Source: Microbulbifer sp. A4B17 (GTDB lineage Bacteria > Pseudomonadota > Gammaproteobacteria > Pseudomonadales > Cellvibrionaceae). Taken from it: a stretch of DNA of 64,000 nucleotides. Shown here piece after piece: positions 55,219 through 64,000 of this stretch. The stretch's first letter is position 1, and each line of letters starts with the position of its first letter. Position numbers and translations under genes: made by a program. Location of the stretch: the NCBI RefSeq assembly GCF_003076275.1, contig NZ_CP029064.1:3948001-4012000 (forward strand). Direction: 5' to 3'. Below the pieces are notes generated by a model that saw only the letters and a program-made list of their open reading frames with translations, had not been told where the DNA came from and did not search any database.

Positions 55219-56766
55219 TTATTGAGGCGTATAGGTAACATCAACTTCATAATCTGATCCCAGGCGGCTGTAACCCCGCACCATAAAATAGGCTTCACTT
55301 TCACCACTCGGCACGGTTAAAGAGCAACTCTCAGAGCTATCTCCCTCGTAGGGGCGACAGTCGTAATAGCGCCAGGTAGGTGCTGCACCAAAACGAACAT
55401 ACAAATCAGCATCATTGGTGCCTGTCATATCCGCAATAAAATCAGTACCGGGAGTCACACTGAAGGGGCCATAGTGTTCTTCCGAGCCACGGTCAACATT
55501 ACCACTGAAGGTTTCTGTCTGCTCCTCACCTGGATCGGGGTCGGGGTCGGGGCCCGGATCGTCTCCTATATAGCCCTTAGCCAACTCAGCCACATAGGCA
55601 GCCGCAAGTTTTCCGAATTTCACTGCGTGACTGGCATCCCCACCGCTATTAGCAAGGGTGTCACTCGAGGTGTGGATATAAGGATTTGATCCATTAAAAG
55701 TCGCTTCAAAAGGGAAAGAAACAGGATAACCCTGGTTGTACCAGGAGGCGTGATCGGAACAAGCATATCCGCAATAAGTCGTTCCGACAGTGAGATCACT
55801 CAAATAGGTCTCTGCCAGATCCTCAAGGAAGTTATTTTGATCACTATTGGTGTAATCACCAATAATATAGATATCACTATTTGAACCATAATAATTAGTC
55901 ATATCCAGTTGCAAAGCACCGATCACATTCTTGTTCTGGGACTTGTAGTCACTAGCGATATCATCTGAGCCACGCAATCCCACTTCCTCGGCGGCGTACC
56001 CCATAAAAGCCAATGTTTTATCCGGTTTATAATCTGTGGCTACAATCGCATTAATAACATCCGTCAGTGTTGCGATCCCCGAAGCATCGTCATCTGCCCC
56101 CGGCGCTCGGGTGCCCTCCCCCGTTCCAAAACCGACCGTAGAATCCAGGTGTGCCCCCAATACAATAATCTCATCCGGGTCTGTTTGGCCCTGAATCGTC
56201 AAAATTACAGAGGGTTGTGCCCAGCTATGGTTATAAAGTTCAACAGAGGCATCACTGCGTGAACCTGTTATCGCCTGCCACTCATCTCTTATCCACTCCG
56301 CGCTATCTACACCGGTTGAGGTTGTGTAATAGCGATTGGTAAAATTCGACAAACTTTGAATAGTTGACCGGATATTGGACTCTGAAATCTCGGCCTGAAG
56401 AGCATTAACCACATCCGCATTATCAATGGAGTAGGTGACCAAGGTATTCACTGTTGTCGTTAACGATGAAACCTGTGCAGCCTGTGCTTCCTCCAGTGAA
56501 TCGTGCACCATAAAGCCACCGCAGCGATTGTGGTTTATATGCATCAGTGTCGAGATACTGGAAAGGTTCTTCTCATCAACCTTTAAAATGGTAACTCCAT
56601 TGCGCTCCTCACCATGAGTCGTCAGTGATTGTTTGGCGACCAGGCTACTATTTGTCTTTAGTGTTTGATAACCATCGCTACCTATAGTTATCCACAGCTC
56701 CTCTGCCATGACAGCGCTGGGGATTGCAAGGACCCCAACCAAAGACCTACTAATAATTTTTTTCAT
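55219..56766 (-). CDS. Secreted M28-family leucine aminopeptidase with PPC domain
   Basis: An extracellular zinc exopeptidase similar to Vibrio aminopeptidase, 515 residues. Signal peptide ends near residue 21 (IPSAVMA). The M28 core has all zinc ligands: His in GAHLDS, Asp in PGADDDASG, Glu in AAEEVGLRGS, Asp in QLDMTNYYG and His in CSDHASWYNQG. A Pro/Asp linker (DPGPDPDPDPG) leads to a C-terminal pre-peptidase domain (FSGNVDRGSEEHYGPFSV, ...DADLYVRFG), which is usually removed during secretion. ATG 56766 with GGAG is preferred to GTG 56778. Confidence 0.92.
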   Translation of the reverse strand: MKKIISRSLVGVLAIPSAVMAEELWITIGSDGYQTLKTNSSLVAKQSLTTHGEERNGVTILKVDEKNLSSISTLMHINHNRCGGFMVHDSLEEAQAAQVSSLTTTVNTLVTYSIDNADVVNALQAEISESNIRSTIQSLSNFTNRYYTTSTGVDSAEWIRDEWQAITGSRSDASVELYNHSWAQPSVILTIQGQTDPDEIIVLGAHLDSTVGFGTGEGTRAPGADDDASGIATLTDVINAIVATDYKPDKTLAFMGYAAEEVGLRGSDDIASDYKSQNKNVIGALQLDMTNYYGSNSDIYIIGDYTNSDQNNFLEDLAETYLSDLTVGTTYCGYACSDHASWYNQGYPVSFPFEATFNGSNPYIHTSSDTLANSGGDASHAVKFGKLAAAYVAELAKGYIGDDPGPDPDPDPGEEQTETFSGNVDRGSEEHYGPFSVTPGTDFIADMTGTNDADLYVRFGAAPTWRYYDCRPYEGDSSESCSLTVPSGESEAYFMVRGYSRLGSDYEVDVTYTPQ

Positions 56767-57237
56767 TATCTTCTCCACATTGAGTTAGCCCCCTGCGAAT
56801 TCCTAACATTTCAAAAACACACGCAGGCAATAAACAAACATGCAAGAAGCCTGCACAAACAGCAGTTTTGAATTTCAATAATATTCAAATAACGCAAAAA
56901 CTATCGAGAATGGAACTTCAGACCTTACCAACAAAAACCCGCAGACAATCCAGAAATATTTTTATTATTCGAATTTTGAAAAACGCAGAGGGAGCAAACA
57001 AAACCGGATTGATCAATCCAGCAAAGAAAAACTAGCACATTCAAAAAAATACTAAAACAATTTGGCACCATTCAACATAGGAGCCACAATAAACTTTAAG
57101 TGGATCACAAATACACGAAAAACATAGAATATAAAAAAGCTATTAATAGCAAACGGAGCTAGGAATAATTTCTGAACTAAAGGGTTTTTATATCCTTTAT
57201 TAAAATTGGATCTACAAGAAAATTTTCAAACTGAAAC
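56767..57237. other. AT-rich gap between the amidase and the peptidase genes
   Basis: About 470 bases with no gene, AT-rich. It should carry the peptidase promoter (the gene starts at its left edge and reads left). No terminator was recognised for the amidase gene. Confidence 0.45.
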
Positions 57238-58659
57238 TTACACTGTTTTCACCCAGTCAGGGAGGCCCACTTTTAACCCTTGCCTACTTTGCAGGGCAGC
57301 AGCGGCACACAAAACAATCTCATCAGCATATTTTCTGCCCACAATCTGCAATCCAATCGGCAGACCACTCTTTGAAAAACCACAATTGAGTGATATCGCC
57401 GGATGCCCGGACAAATTGAAGGGATAGGTATATGGTGTCCAGGAGTACCACATCGAACCGGGATTATTCTCAGGAACATTGACACCTGCAGCAAAGGCCG
57501 TAATCGGCAATGTCGGGGTCACCAACAGATCATATTTCAGAAAAAAAAGCTGCAAACGCTCAACAAAGTTATCGCGCCATTTCAGTACATCAAGGTAATC
57601 GGGTAAGGATATTTTGTCTGCTTGCTCTGCGACCTCCAATAACTGGGGTTCTACCAGTTGACGCCTAGTGGAATCCATCGCCCTTAAGATACTCGCTATT
57701 CCAGCGCAAAACAGACATCCAAAAGCTGCACTGGGGTCATCTATATCAGGATCAACCGCTACAACATCAGCACCCAACTCCTGGAATAGCATGACACTAT
57801 CAGAAACACTGCGCTCAACGATGGGATCAGGGTTTGCGTAGCCGAGACTGGGGCTATAGGCAATACGTAATTTTTTTATCCCCGCAACCTGTCTGCCCCC
57901 TATCGCCGCGAGGAAATCAAATTTACGTCGCGGTATTCCCCGGATATCCCGGTAATCCGGCTCACTGATTACATTCATCATCAGTGCGCAATCCTCCACA
58001 GTCGACGCCAGCGGTCCCACATGCATCAAAGAAGAGAAGGTTCCTAATGGCCAGTGGGGAACCTGCCCAAAACTTGGTTTAAATCCCACAACCCCGCAGA
58101 AACTGGCTGGAATCCGAATAGATCCGCCGCCGTCGGCTCCCACTGCCAATGGGCTCAGCCCCAGTGATATAGCCACCGCTGCCCCACCGCTGGAGCCTCC
58201 CGGAGTTCTATCCCTATCCCATGGATTTCTCGTGATACCATCAATGGCATTATCTGTAACCGCTTTCCAACCAAATTCCGGTAACGTGGTCTTTCCAATT
58301 GGAATGTAACCATGGCGTTGCAGCGCAGCGATACAGGGCGCTGCACAACCCAGTGTTGTCTCTGGATCAATCACTTGGGAGCCAAAAACCGTAGGCCACA
58401 TCGGCGTATAAAAGACATCCTTTACTGCCACCGGTACCCCATCGAGTAATCCTTTCGCAGCATCGAACATATAGCGGCGCTCCGATTCCCGCGCATAGGC
58501 GAGGCTCGTCTCTCTATCAACCAGGCAAAAGGCATTAACATGCCTGTTTAATCGCTCAATTTGGTTGAGCAGCTCTTCGGCAACCTCAACCGGTGAAAAA
58601 GTTTTCGCCCTATATCCACGCAACAGTTCAAGGGCTGTCATCCCAACGAAATCGTTCAT
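57238..58659 (-). CDS. Amidase-signature family protein
   Basis: A 473-residue amidase of the Ser-Ser-Lys class. Lys 80 (PVAVKD), the cis-Ser around 156 (GGSSGGAAVA) and the nucleophile Ser near 180 (GADGGGSIRIPA) are in place. C-terminal NLSGHPAISLNCGFS and GLPIGLQIVG are typical. The amide substrate is unknown. ATG 58659 gives MNDFVGMTALELL; a TTG start six bases upstream is less likely. Confidence 0.9.
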   Translation of the reverse strand: MNDFVGMTALELLRGYRAKTFSPVEVAEELLNQIERLNRHVNAFCLVDRETSLAYARESERRYMFDAAKGLLDGVPVAVKDVFYTPMWPTVFGSQVIDPETTLGCAAPCIAALQRHGYIPIGKTTLPEFGWKAVTDNAIDGITRNPWDRDRTPGGSSGGAAVAISLGLSPLAVGADGGGSIRIPASFCGVVGFKPSFGQVPHWPLGTFSSLMHVGPLASTVEDCALMMNVISEPDYRDIRGIPRRKFDFLAAIGGRQVAGIKKLRIAYSPSLGYANPDPIVERSVSDSVMLFQELGADVVAVDPDIDDPSAAFGCLFCAGIASILRAMDSTRRQLVEPQLLEVAEQADKISLPDYLDVLKWRDNFVERLQLFFLKYDLLVTPTLPITAFAAGVNVPENNPGSMWYSWTPYTYPFNLSGHPAISLNCGFSKSGLPIGLQIVGRKYADEIVLCAAAALQSRQGLKVGLPDWVKTV

Positions 58660-58811
58660 TGGCAAAGAGTTCCAGTTACTGGCCCGCTGACACCTTCAGA
58701 CTAGCCGTCAGTAGAAAATTACTGGCGCCACCTTCCCTTAAAAAGAGCTGGAGAAATAATTTCACGCAATACAAAAGCTTCAGCTTCCAGTCAGGATCGG
58801 GAGAGTAAGCT

Positions 58812-59468
58812 GTGGTGAATTCACCGATATGGAAAACCGCCGTGAAATTTACTTCTGTAATTGCCCTCCTCTCTCTTTCAGCTTCACTGATCTCAGGATG
58901 TGCCACCATGAGTGAAGATGAATGCTATGTCGCAGATTGGCAGGCAATTGGGTATGAAGATGGTGCAGCAGGCCGGGACTTCTCCTATTTAGGTGAGCGC
59001 CGCGAGGCCTGTGCCAAGTACGGGGTATCGGTCAATACCAGTGCTTACCGCAATGGGAGAAATGAGGGGCTGGAGCTGTTCTGCACGGAACTACGTGGAT
59101 TTGACCAAGGGCGTTCTGGCAACAATTACAACGGTGTTTGCCCCACAGATCTCGAAGGGTTATTCCTTCGCGGATACAATTCGGGCCAGGATATTTTTCT
59201 TGCCAAATCAGCCGTAGAAGCTCTCGTTTCAGCAATTCACGACCTGGAGCTTGAGAGAGAACATATTCTCGATGATATGACAGAAATCGGCGCACTGTTG
59301 GTGGTTGATACAGTCGACAACTCTGAGCGGGTGACACTCCTTGCCGATATCGCCCGCCTCAACGTTAGACATTCAGAGCTGGGGATGGAGATAACAGACT
59401 TACAATTCGAACTGATGCAAAGAGAAGCCGAATATCAGGAAGTCCTGGCCCGCTCTCCCTACCTATAG
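58812..59468 (+). CDS. DUF2799-like lipoprotein
   Basis: A 218-residue lipoprotein with lipobox ISGC (Cys near residue 30) and a mature domain rich in Gly-x-Asp/Tyr turns (DWQAIGYEDGAAGRD, AYRNGRNEGLELFC, RGYNSGQDIF), as in DUF2799. A C-terminal coiled-coil-like helix (residues 130-210) follows. Function unknown. The GTG start has GGGAGAG ahead. It is divergent from the amidase gene. Confidence 0.78.
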   Translation: MVNSPIWKTAVKFTSVIALLSLSASLISGCATMSEDECYVADWQAIGYEDGAAGRDFSYLGERREACAKYGVSVNTSAYRNGRNEGLELFCTELRGFDQGRSGNNYNGVCPTDLEGLFLRGYNSGQDIFLAKSAVEALVSAIHDLELEREHILDDMTEIGALLVVDTVDNSERVTLLADIARLNVRHSELGMEITDLQFELMQREAEYQEVLARSPYL

Positions 59469-59575
59469 CTCTCCACTGTAAAAACCCACAAGCATCTAAG
59501 AATACCTCTGCGGGAATTTGAATCCGTGGAGGTTAATTCCCACTGATATTTATTCCCCTTACCTATCGTCAAAAG

Positions 59576-59642
59576 CCTACCCCAGATTACGGTAGGAGGA
59601 ACCTGTTTCACGTACAACAGGTAGGGAAAGCCGTACTACGGC
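59576..59642. other. Three consecutive short stem-loops
   Basis: CCTACC...GGTAGG (59576-59596), ACCTGTT...AACAGGT (59601-59622) and GCCG...CGGC (59630-59642) occur one after another between two convergent genes. The arrangement is unlike a single terminator and could be a small RNA end or a processed 3' region. No T-run follows at 59642. Confidence 0.4.
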
Positions 59643-59696
59643 ACCAGTTAAAATAAGCTTAGAGAAAAACCTTTCTCCGCTCCCAGAGAAATCCAG

Positions 59697-60116
59697 TCAA
59701 TTCTGATCTTTGATCCTGCCCCTCATTGCTTTCACCTTAGAGCGGCGATTTTTTGCTTGTAGACGACGCTCCTTTGCACCACGACTGGGCTTGGTTGCCA
59801 CGCGAAATTTTGGCTTGAAAGCAGCTTTATCTATCAACTCCTGCAGCCGATCCAAGGCATCCGCACGGTTTTTTTCCTGGGTGCGAAACTTCTGAGCTTT
59901 AATGACTACCACTCCATCAGAGGAAATTCGGCGATCTTTTAACTTCAAAAGACCATCCTTAATCCGCTGTGGAAGTGAAGAAGCCATAATGTCGAAACGC
60001 AGGTGAATTGCACTAGAAACTTTATTTACATTTTGGCCTCCGGCACCTTGAGCACGTATTGCACTCATTTCGATCTCATCTTGAGGGGCCGACACCCTGC
60101 CTTTCTCATGAACCAT
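59697..60116 (-). CDS. arfB: Alternative ribosome-rescue factor ArfB (YaeJ)
   Basis: Peptidyl-tRNA hydrolase that rescues stalled ribosomes. A 139-residue protein with the GGQ motif (RAQGAGGQNVNKVSSA) and the basic C-terminal tail (KPSRGAKERRLQAKNRRSK) that enters the mRNA channel. ATG 60116 is natural. Confidence 0.95.
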   Translation of the reverse strand: MVHEKGRVSAPQDEIEMSAIRAQGAGGQNVNKVSSAIHLRFDIMASSLPQRIKDGLLKLKDRRISSDGVVVIKAQKFRTQEKNRADALDRLQELIDKAAFKPKFRVATKPSRGAKERRLQAKNRRSKVKAMRGRIKDQN

Positions 60117-60543
60117 AAATATTCAAAGCCCGCGCTACATCATTTTACTAAAAGTACAAATTTCAGTGACCATTCTGCTCAAACAGTGTGGCTAATAACC
60201 AGACCAGCCATACAGATACAATTCGCCATTGACAGAAATCAAATTATAAAAAATTGGTTCCTATAAAGTGAGAGTATCGAGGGTTAAACCTCATTTACCG
60301 GAAAACTCTCGTTAAGTAATATTGCGCCAGCCGAATAAAAGCAATCAAAGCGGCCTTGAAGACCAGCCAAAATAAGCGGAATGATTTGTGACTTATTTTA
60401 AAGTTTTAGTCAAATCCGCTAACATTGCTCAGCTTCCTCGAAGTACTGGAGCAAAGAACAATAAAGACTCGCGCCCTGTAGTTTCCTCTGGACTGCTCCC
60501 GATGTCTCCGCGGGTGTGAGATTACCGCGACAAGGAGAAAACC
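60117..60543. other. Intergenic region between arfB and the autotransporter gene
   Basis: About 427 bases with no supported gene. It should contain promoters for both divergent genes. A weak hairpin (CGCGG/CCGCG, around 60510-60530) is close to the autotransporter ribosome site (AAGGAG). No regulator box recognised. Confidence 0.45.
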
Positions 60544-62922
60544 ATGCAAAATGCCAAGCGTAGCCTCGCAGCGGCCATTGCACTCGCAACAATGACAAGC
60601 TCTGCGGCCTTTGCCAAAGACACAGCCTTTTCCCAGGTTATCGCCTTTGGTGACAGCCTGACCGATGTCGGCAACTACGATGTCTTCACAAACGGTGGCG
60701 ATGATCGTGAAGTAGCCATTAGTCTTTTATCCCAGAATCTGGGCCTGGGTGCCGTAACTCCGTCTTGTGCAGGTATGCAATCTTCCTTCTGCCTACCCAC
60801 CATAGATCCCACTTTGAGTGAAGAAGAGCTTGAAGCTTCAGTTACAGCTCAAATTGCGGAAGGCATGAGTAATGGCGGCACCGGCTGGGCTGTAGGTGGC
60901 CATAAAGCTGCCGACGTGCTGATGAATATTATCGGCCCGGACAACTACGAGGCTTACCTGCAGGCCTATGGTCTGGAGGCTGACCCCAACCGTCATAACC
61001 TTCTCAGTGCTCTGATGCCTACTACTGGTGACGACGGTTTAACTCCCAGCTACCCGGACTCCGAGCTCCTGACCCAATTACTGGTACAACAGGCCACCGA
61101 AGCCCAATTGGTAGCCCAGGCCGAAGCTGCTCAAGCGGAAGGTGATACGGCAACTTATGACGAGCTGATGGCCCAAGCCGACGCTATGAGCGACGCCATT
61201 GATGGGACCTTTGCTGATCTTATCGCCACTACTGGAACCTCCGGTAACCCACACCCTCTGGGAATGGGCTACTTGGAAAGCACTCTCGGAAGTGCTGATC
61301 ACAACGCTCTTTACTGGGTAAACGGCGGTGGTAACGACCTGCTCAGCGGTTTCGAAGAGGTCGTCGCTGGCACCTCAACTATCGAAGAAGTCACCGCGGA
61401 CCTCGACGTTGCATCAACGATGCTGGCGAGCGCAGCTGGCGCCCTGTCCGATGCAGGCGCCAATTACATCCTGGTATCCAATGTACCGGATGTTAGCAAG
61501 ACCCCCGGCGTTTACGCTGCTGCATATGAAGCCGTTTACTCCGGCGACGATGCCGATACTCTGCAAGCCGCAGTTGATGCTGGACTGATGAGCCAGGAAG
61601 ATGCGGATGCCCAATTGGCCACAGCCTTCGAGGAAGTAATCCTGGAGGCCAGTGCCACATCTGAAACTTTCAACTCAGCACTCTTAGCTAAGGCCAAGGA
61701 TATTGACGGCGTTCTGATGGTTGACCAGGCAGGTATCCTGAAAGTCGCCCTTAATAACCCGACCATCTTTGGATTATCCTCCTCGGAGGACCAACTGTAC
61801 TGTTACGATGGCAGTGGCAACGACTGTATTGAGCACACAGTTTATGGCATTAATGGCACCTCCCCCGATGCGGACAAGCTGATCTTCAACGACAGTGTTC
61901 ACCCCACCCAGATTGGCCAGGAAATCCTCGCTGACTACTACACCGCAATCGTCAATGCTGCTCAGGTTGCCGGCCAGCTACCGGATATCGCAATCCAGGC
62001 TACTCGCACCCACACCAACAGCCTCGACGAGAGCCTGGCCAGTGTTCGTTATCGCTCAGCTCAGACTGGCGTTTTCACCGGCAGCTCCCTGGGTAACGTC
62101 GACTACGATACCGATTACATCGCCAATATCAGGGGAGACGGCTACGCCAATATTCTCGGCCTGACTTACGCCGTACGCGACAATGCGGAAATCGGTTTTG
62201 CAGTGAGCCGCTCCAATATTGATGTGGATAATTCACAGCTCGCTATTGATTCCACCTCAACCAACTACAGCGTATTTGGCCGCATGCACTACGACATTTT
62301 CTTTGTCGAAAGTAACGCGACCCTGACCGATGTAGATTACGATGACGTCAGCCGTTCTGTCTCTCTGGGCGACACTTATAACGGTAACCTGACCGGGAAT
62401 ACCTCTGGCGAGAACTTGTCCTTAGGTATTACTGCCGGTGCAAACCTGCTCAATAGCGAAACCTTCCAGTTCGGCCCATTTGTAAGCTTTACCAAGGTAA
62501 CTACGGATGTAGACGGCTACACCGAAGACGCTATCGAAGGCTTCACGTATACCGACCTGAGCGGTAATGAGCTCGACCCTCTGGGTATGCACTACGGTGA
62601 TCAGGAACGCCGCCTGAGAAATATGCGTTTTGGTGCCTTCGCTAATAAGAACTGGGATACCATTAATGCCTATGCAGAAATCTGGTACGAAGACACTAAC
62701 GGTACCGAAGAAGACACTATTGAAGTGGGCGTGAAGTCCATGGAAGGCAATATGAGCGCTATGCCTAGCTATGCCAGTGTCGACGAAGGCATCTTCAATG
62801 GTGGTATGGGCATGATTGCCGGTATTCGCTGGCAGGCGGCTGACGCTATCGCAGTTAGCGCAACTGTCGCTTCCCGCCCAACGACTGAATCTGCTTCCGT
62901 CAATTTGACTTACCGCTTCTAA
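60544..62922 (+). CDS. GDSL esterase autotransporter
   Basis: A surface esterase/lipase of 792 residues. Signal peptide ends near residue 24 (SAAFA). The passenger is a GDSL hydrolase: FGDSLTDVGN (Ser 38), NGGGNDLLSG near 256 (oxyanion Asn) and NDSVHPTQIG near 449 (catalytic Asp-His). The last roughly 280 residues form a beta-barrel with alternating strands ending SVNLTYRF, so it is a type Va (EstA-like) protein. The passenger is longer than EstA's because of an Ala/Glu/Gln-rich insert at about residues 165-230. The SD AAGGAG is ideal. Confidence 0.93.
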   Translation: MQNAKRSLAAAIALATMTSSAAFAKDTAFSQVIAFGDSLTDVGNYDVFTNGGDDREVAISLLSQNLGLGAVTPSCAGMQSSFCLPTIDPTLSEEELEASVTAQIAEGMSNGGTGWAVGGHKAADVLMNIIGPDNYEAYLQAYGLEADPNRHNLLSALMPTTGDDGLTPSYPDSELLTQLLVQQATEAQLVAQAEAAQAEGDTATYDELMAQADAMSDAIDGTFADLIATTGTSGNPHPLGMGYLESTLGSADHNALYWVNGGGNDLLSGFEEVVAGTSTIEEVTADLDVASTMLASAAGALSDAGANYILVSNVPDVSKTPGVYAAAYEAVYSGDDADTLQAAVDAGLMSQEDADAQLATAFEEVILEASATSETFNSALLAKAKDIDGVLMVDQAGILKVALNNPTIFGLSSSEDQLYCYDGSGNDCIEHTVYGINGTSPDADKLIFNDSVHPTQIGQEILADYYTAIVNAAQVAGQLPDIAIQATRTHTNSLDESLASVRYRSAQTGVFTGSSLGNVDYDTDYIANIRGDGYANILGLTYAVRDNAEIGFAVSRSNIDVDNSQLAIDSTSTNYSVFGRMHYDIFFVESNATLTDVDYDDVSRSVSLGDTYNGNLTGNTSGENLSLGITAGANLLNSETFQFGPFVSFTKVTTDVDGYTEDAIEGFTYTDLSGNELDPLGMHYGDQERRLRNMRFGAFANKNWDTINAYAEIWYEDTNGTEEDTIEVGVKSMEGNMSAMPSYASVDEGIFNGGMGMIAGIRWQAADAIAVSATVASRPTTESASVNLTYRF

Positions 62923-62930
62923 GTGGTAAC

Positions 62931-62952
62931 TGTGCCCCCTGCCGGGGGCACA
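62931..62952 (+). terminator. Stem-loop after the autotransporter gene
   Basis: TGTGCCCC and GGGGCACA around a short loop, starting nine bases after the stop codon. The tail is pyrimidine-rich (GTCCCCTCCCTCTCTG) and not a pure T-run. Confidence 0.6.
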
Positions 62953-63036
62953 GTCCCCTCCCTCTCTGTATCTAAGATTTTCCACTTCCCAAAACCTTCC
63001 CTCACCGGTGAAGCCGAAAAAATAGGGGCTATCCAA

Positions 63037-63567
63037 ATGCTCGGGTTGGAAACTGCCAACCTGATTATTCAAGAGTTAAATGAAGACCGGGATGCCAGGT
63101 TAATGCTGGCACTGCTTAACGATTCGGATTTTCTACAAAATATTGGCGATCGCGGCGTTCGGTCTGAAGACGATGCACGCAACTACCTCCTGAACGGTCC
63201 TATCGCCATGTATCGAACACATGGCTTTGGTATGTATAAAGTTTCCATGAAAAATGGAACTGCAATAGGCATCTGCGGGTTGGTTAAGCGTGCGGGGCTC
63301 GATGGCGTGGATATTGGTTTTGCTTTATTGCCCGATTTTCGCGGCCTAGGCTTTGCTTTGGAATCTGCGCAAGCTGTAATGGAATATGCCAAGAATGAGC
63401 TGGGACTACAGAGAATCCTCGCTATTACACAGCCGGAAAATACACCGTCTATTCGATTGCTGGAGAAGCTCGGCTTAAACCGCGAGTCAAATGTTGTCCT
63501 GCCTGGTGAGACTGAGGTTCTGGATCTGATGGTCTGGCACAAAGAGGCAGCAGAAATAAATAACTAG
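63037..63567 (+). CDS. GNAT-family N-acetyltransferase, RimJ-like
   Basis: A 176-residue acetyltransferase: FLQNIGDRGVRSEDDARNYL, IGICGLVKRAGLDGVDIGFAL (in pieces), LLPDFRGLGFALESAQAV (acetyl-CoA site), and NTPSIRLLEKLGL. The pattern is that of ribosomal-protein or aminoglycoside acetyltransferases of the RimJ/RimL type; the substrate is unknown. ATG 63037 with AGGGG nine bases before is preferred, because the longer frame runs through the preceding hairpin. Confidence 0.85.
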   Translation: MLGLETANLIIQELNEDRDARLMLALLNDSDFLQNIGDRGVRSEDDARNYLLNGPIAMYRTHGFGMYKVSMKNGTAIGICGLVKRAGLDGVDIGFALLPDFRGLGFALESAQAVMEYAKNELGLQRILAITQPENTPSIRLLEKLGLNRESNVVLPGETEVLDLMVWHKEAAEINN

Positions 63568-63719
63568 AAAGAATATAAATTACTCATAAATACACTTATT
63601 GCGATAAATAGTGCGACTGAATATCAATTACAAAAATACCCCACGGGTTCTATGGTTTTTTCGTTGACATGTAACTAAGCTGAGCTAGTCTCCAACTTAC
63701 CAGTAAGGAGAGGACTGCC

Positions 63720-64000
63720 ATGATTATCGCAACAGATATGCCAGAAGTCAGTCGATGTGCCGCCAGCCAATGCGCCTATAACTCCAATGATGCCTGCCAC
63801 GCCAGAGCAATTACTATTGGTGACGGTGCAGATCCCGACTGTGACACTTTCTTCACAAACTCCCGCCACACAAACAGTTCCCGCACCGCCGGTGTCGGTG
63901 CCTGCAAAATGGAAGACTGTAAATTTAATGATGATTTCGAGTGCTCAGCAGATAGCATTCAAGTTGGGTTGAGAGGAAAATCCCAGCACTGCCAGAGCTA
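63720..64000 (+). CDS. DUF1540-like Cys-rich protein, 5' part
   Basis: The frame opens at ATG 63720 with a strong ribosome site (AAGGAGAGG) and runs off the right edge after about 93 codons. It reads MIIATDMPEVSRCAASQC then a second Cys-rich block (GACKMEDCKFNDDFEC), so two DUF1540 metal-binding-like repeats occur. Eight or more Cys are visible. Function of the family is not known to me. The 3' end is missing. Confidence 0.72.
   Translation, partial: MIIATDMPEVSRCAASQCAYNSNDACHARAITIGDGADPDCDTFFTNSRHTNSSRTAGVGACKMEDCKFNDDFECSADSIQVGLRGKSQHCQS

Noticed and set aside
57061..57085. Possible sigma-54 site (TTGGCAC near 57061)
   Set aside because: The matching TTGC element at the proper distance is absent.

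Overview
The window looks like chromosome of a marine gammaproteobacterium close to Microbulbifer or another Cellvibrionales lineage. This is inferred from gene content: a clustered Entner-Doudoroff pathway, the LacI-type regulator with SIS-domain NagB-II route for GlcNAc, curli genes, a secreted M28 peptidase and an esterase autotransporter. No phage, insertion sequence, tRNA, rRNA or CRISPR array was recognised.

Layout. 1-1735 is the 5' part of an RHS/polymorphic-toxin gene that runs off the left edge, followed by about 0.9 kb of gene-free DNA with palindromes and a CRP-type site. 2.6-10.0 kb is a minus-strand central-carbon operon in the order edd-zwf-pgl-eda-gap-pyk, converting glucose-6-phosphate to pyruvate. 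It is preceded by a leader of about 450 nt and a promoter whose spacer holds a HexR-type operator. 10.9-14.1 kb holds a LacI-family regulator convergent with nagB-II-nagA (GlcNAc-6-P to fructose-6-P). 14.4-19.2 kb has a lipoprotein, an aminotransferase, a fused ornithine-lipid-type acyltransferase and an LpxH-like phosphatase.

19.6-33.0 kb carries the conserved miaB-ybeZ-ybeY-corC-lnt cluster and, after four accessory genes, leuS-lptE-holA (tRNA modification and charging, ribosome maturation, outer-membrane biogenesis, replication clamp loading). The cluster is then interrupted by a complete curli system, csgDEFG-csgBA, all on the minus strand, with a CsgA more than twice the enterobacterial length.

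38-64 kb is a mosaic of mostly single genes: an AidB-like dehydrogenase, a PLP decarboxylase with an SDR, NUDIX, phospholipase A1, a divergent EEP-fold protein, carbonic anhydrase, a tandem rubredoxin-rubredoxin reductase fusion, flavin reductase, GDPD, a TonB receptor, M28 aminopeptidase, amidase, ArfB, a GDSL autotransporter, GNATs and a DUF1540-like protein cut by the right edge.

Many starts were moved inward from the longest open frame on the basis of ribosome binding sites, hairpins or known family N-termini; each entry gives the reason. All function calls come from reading motifs; no database search was run.
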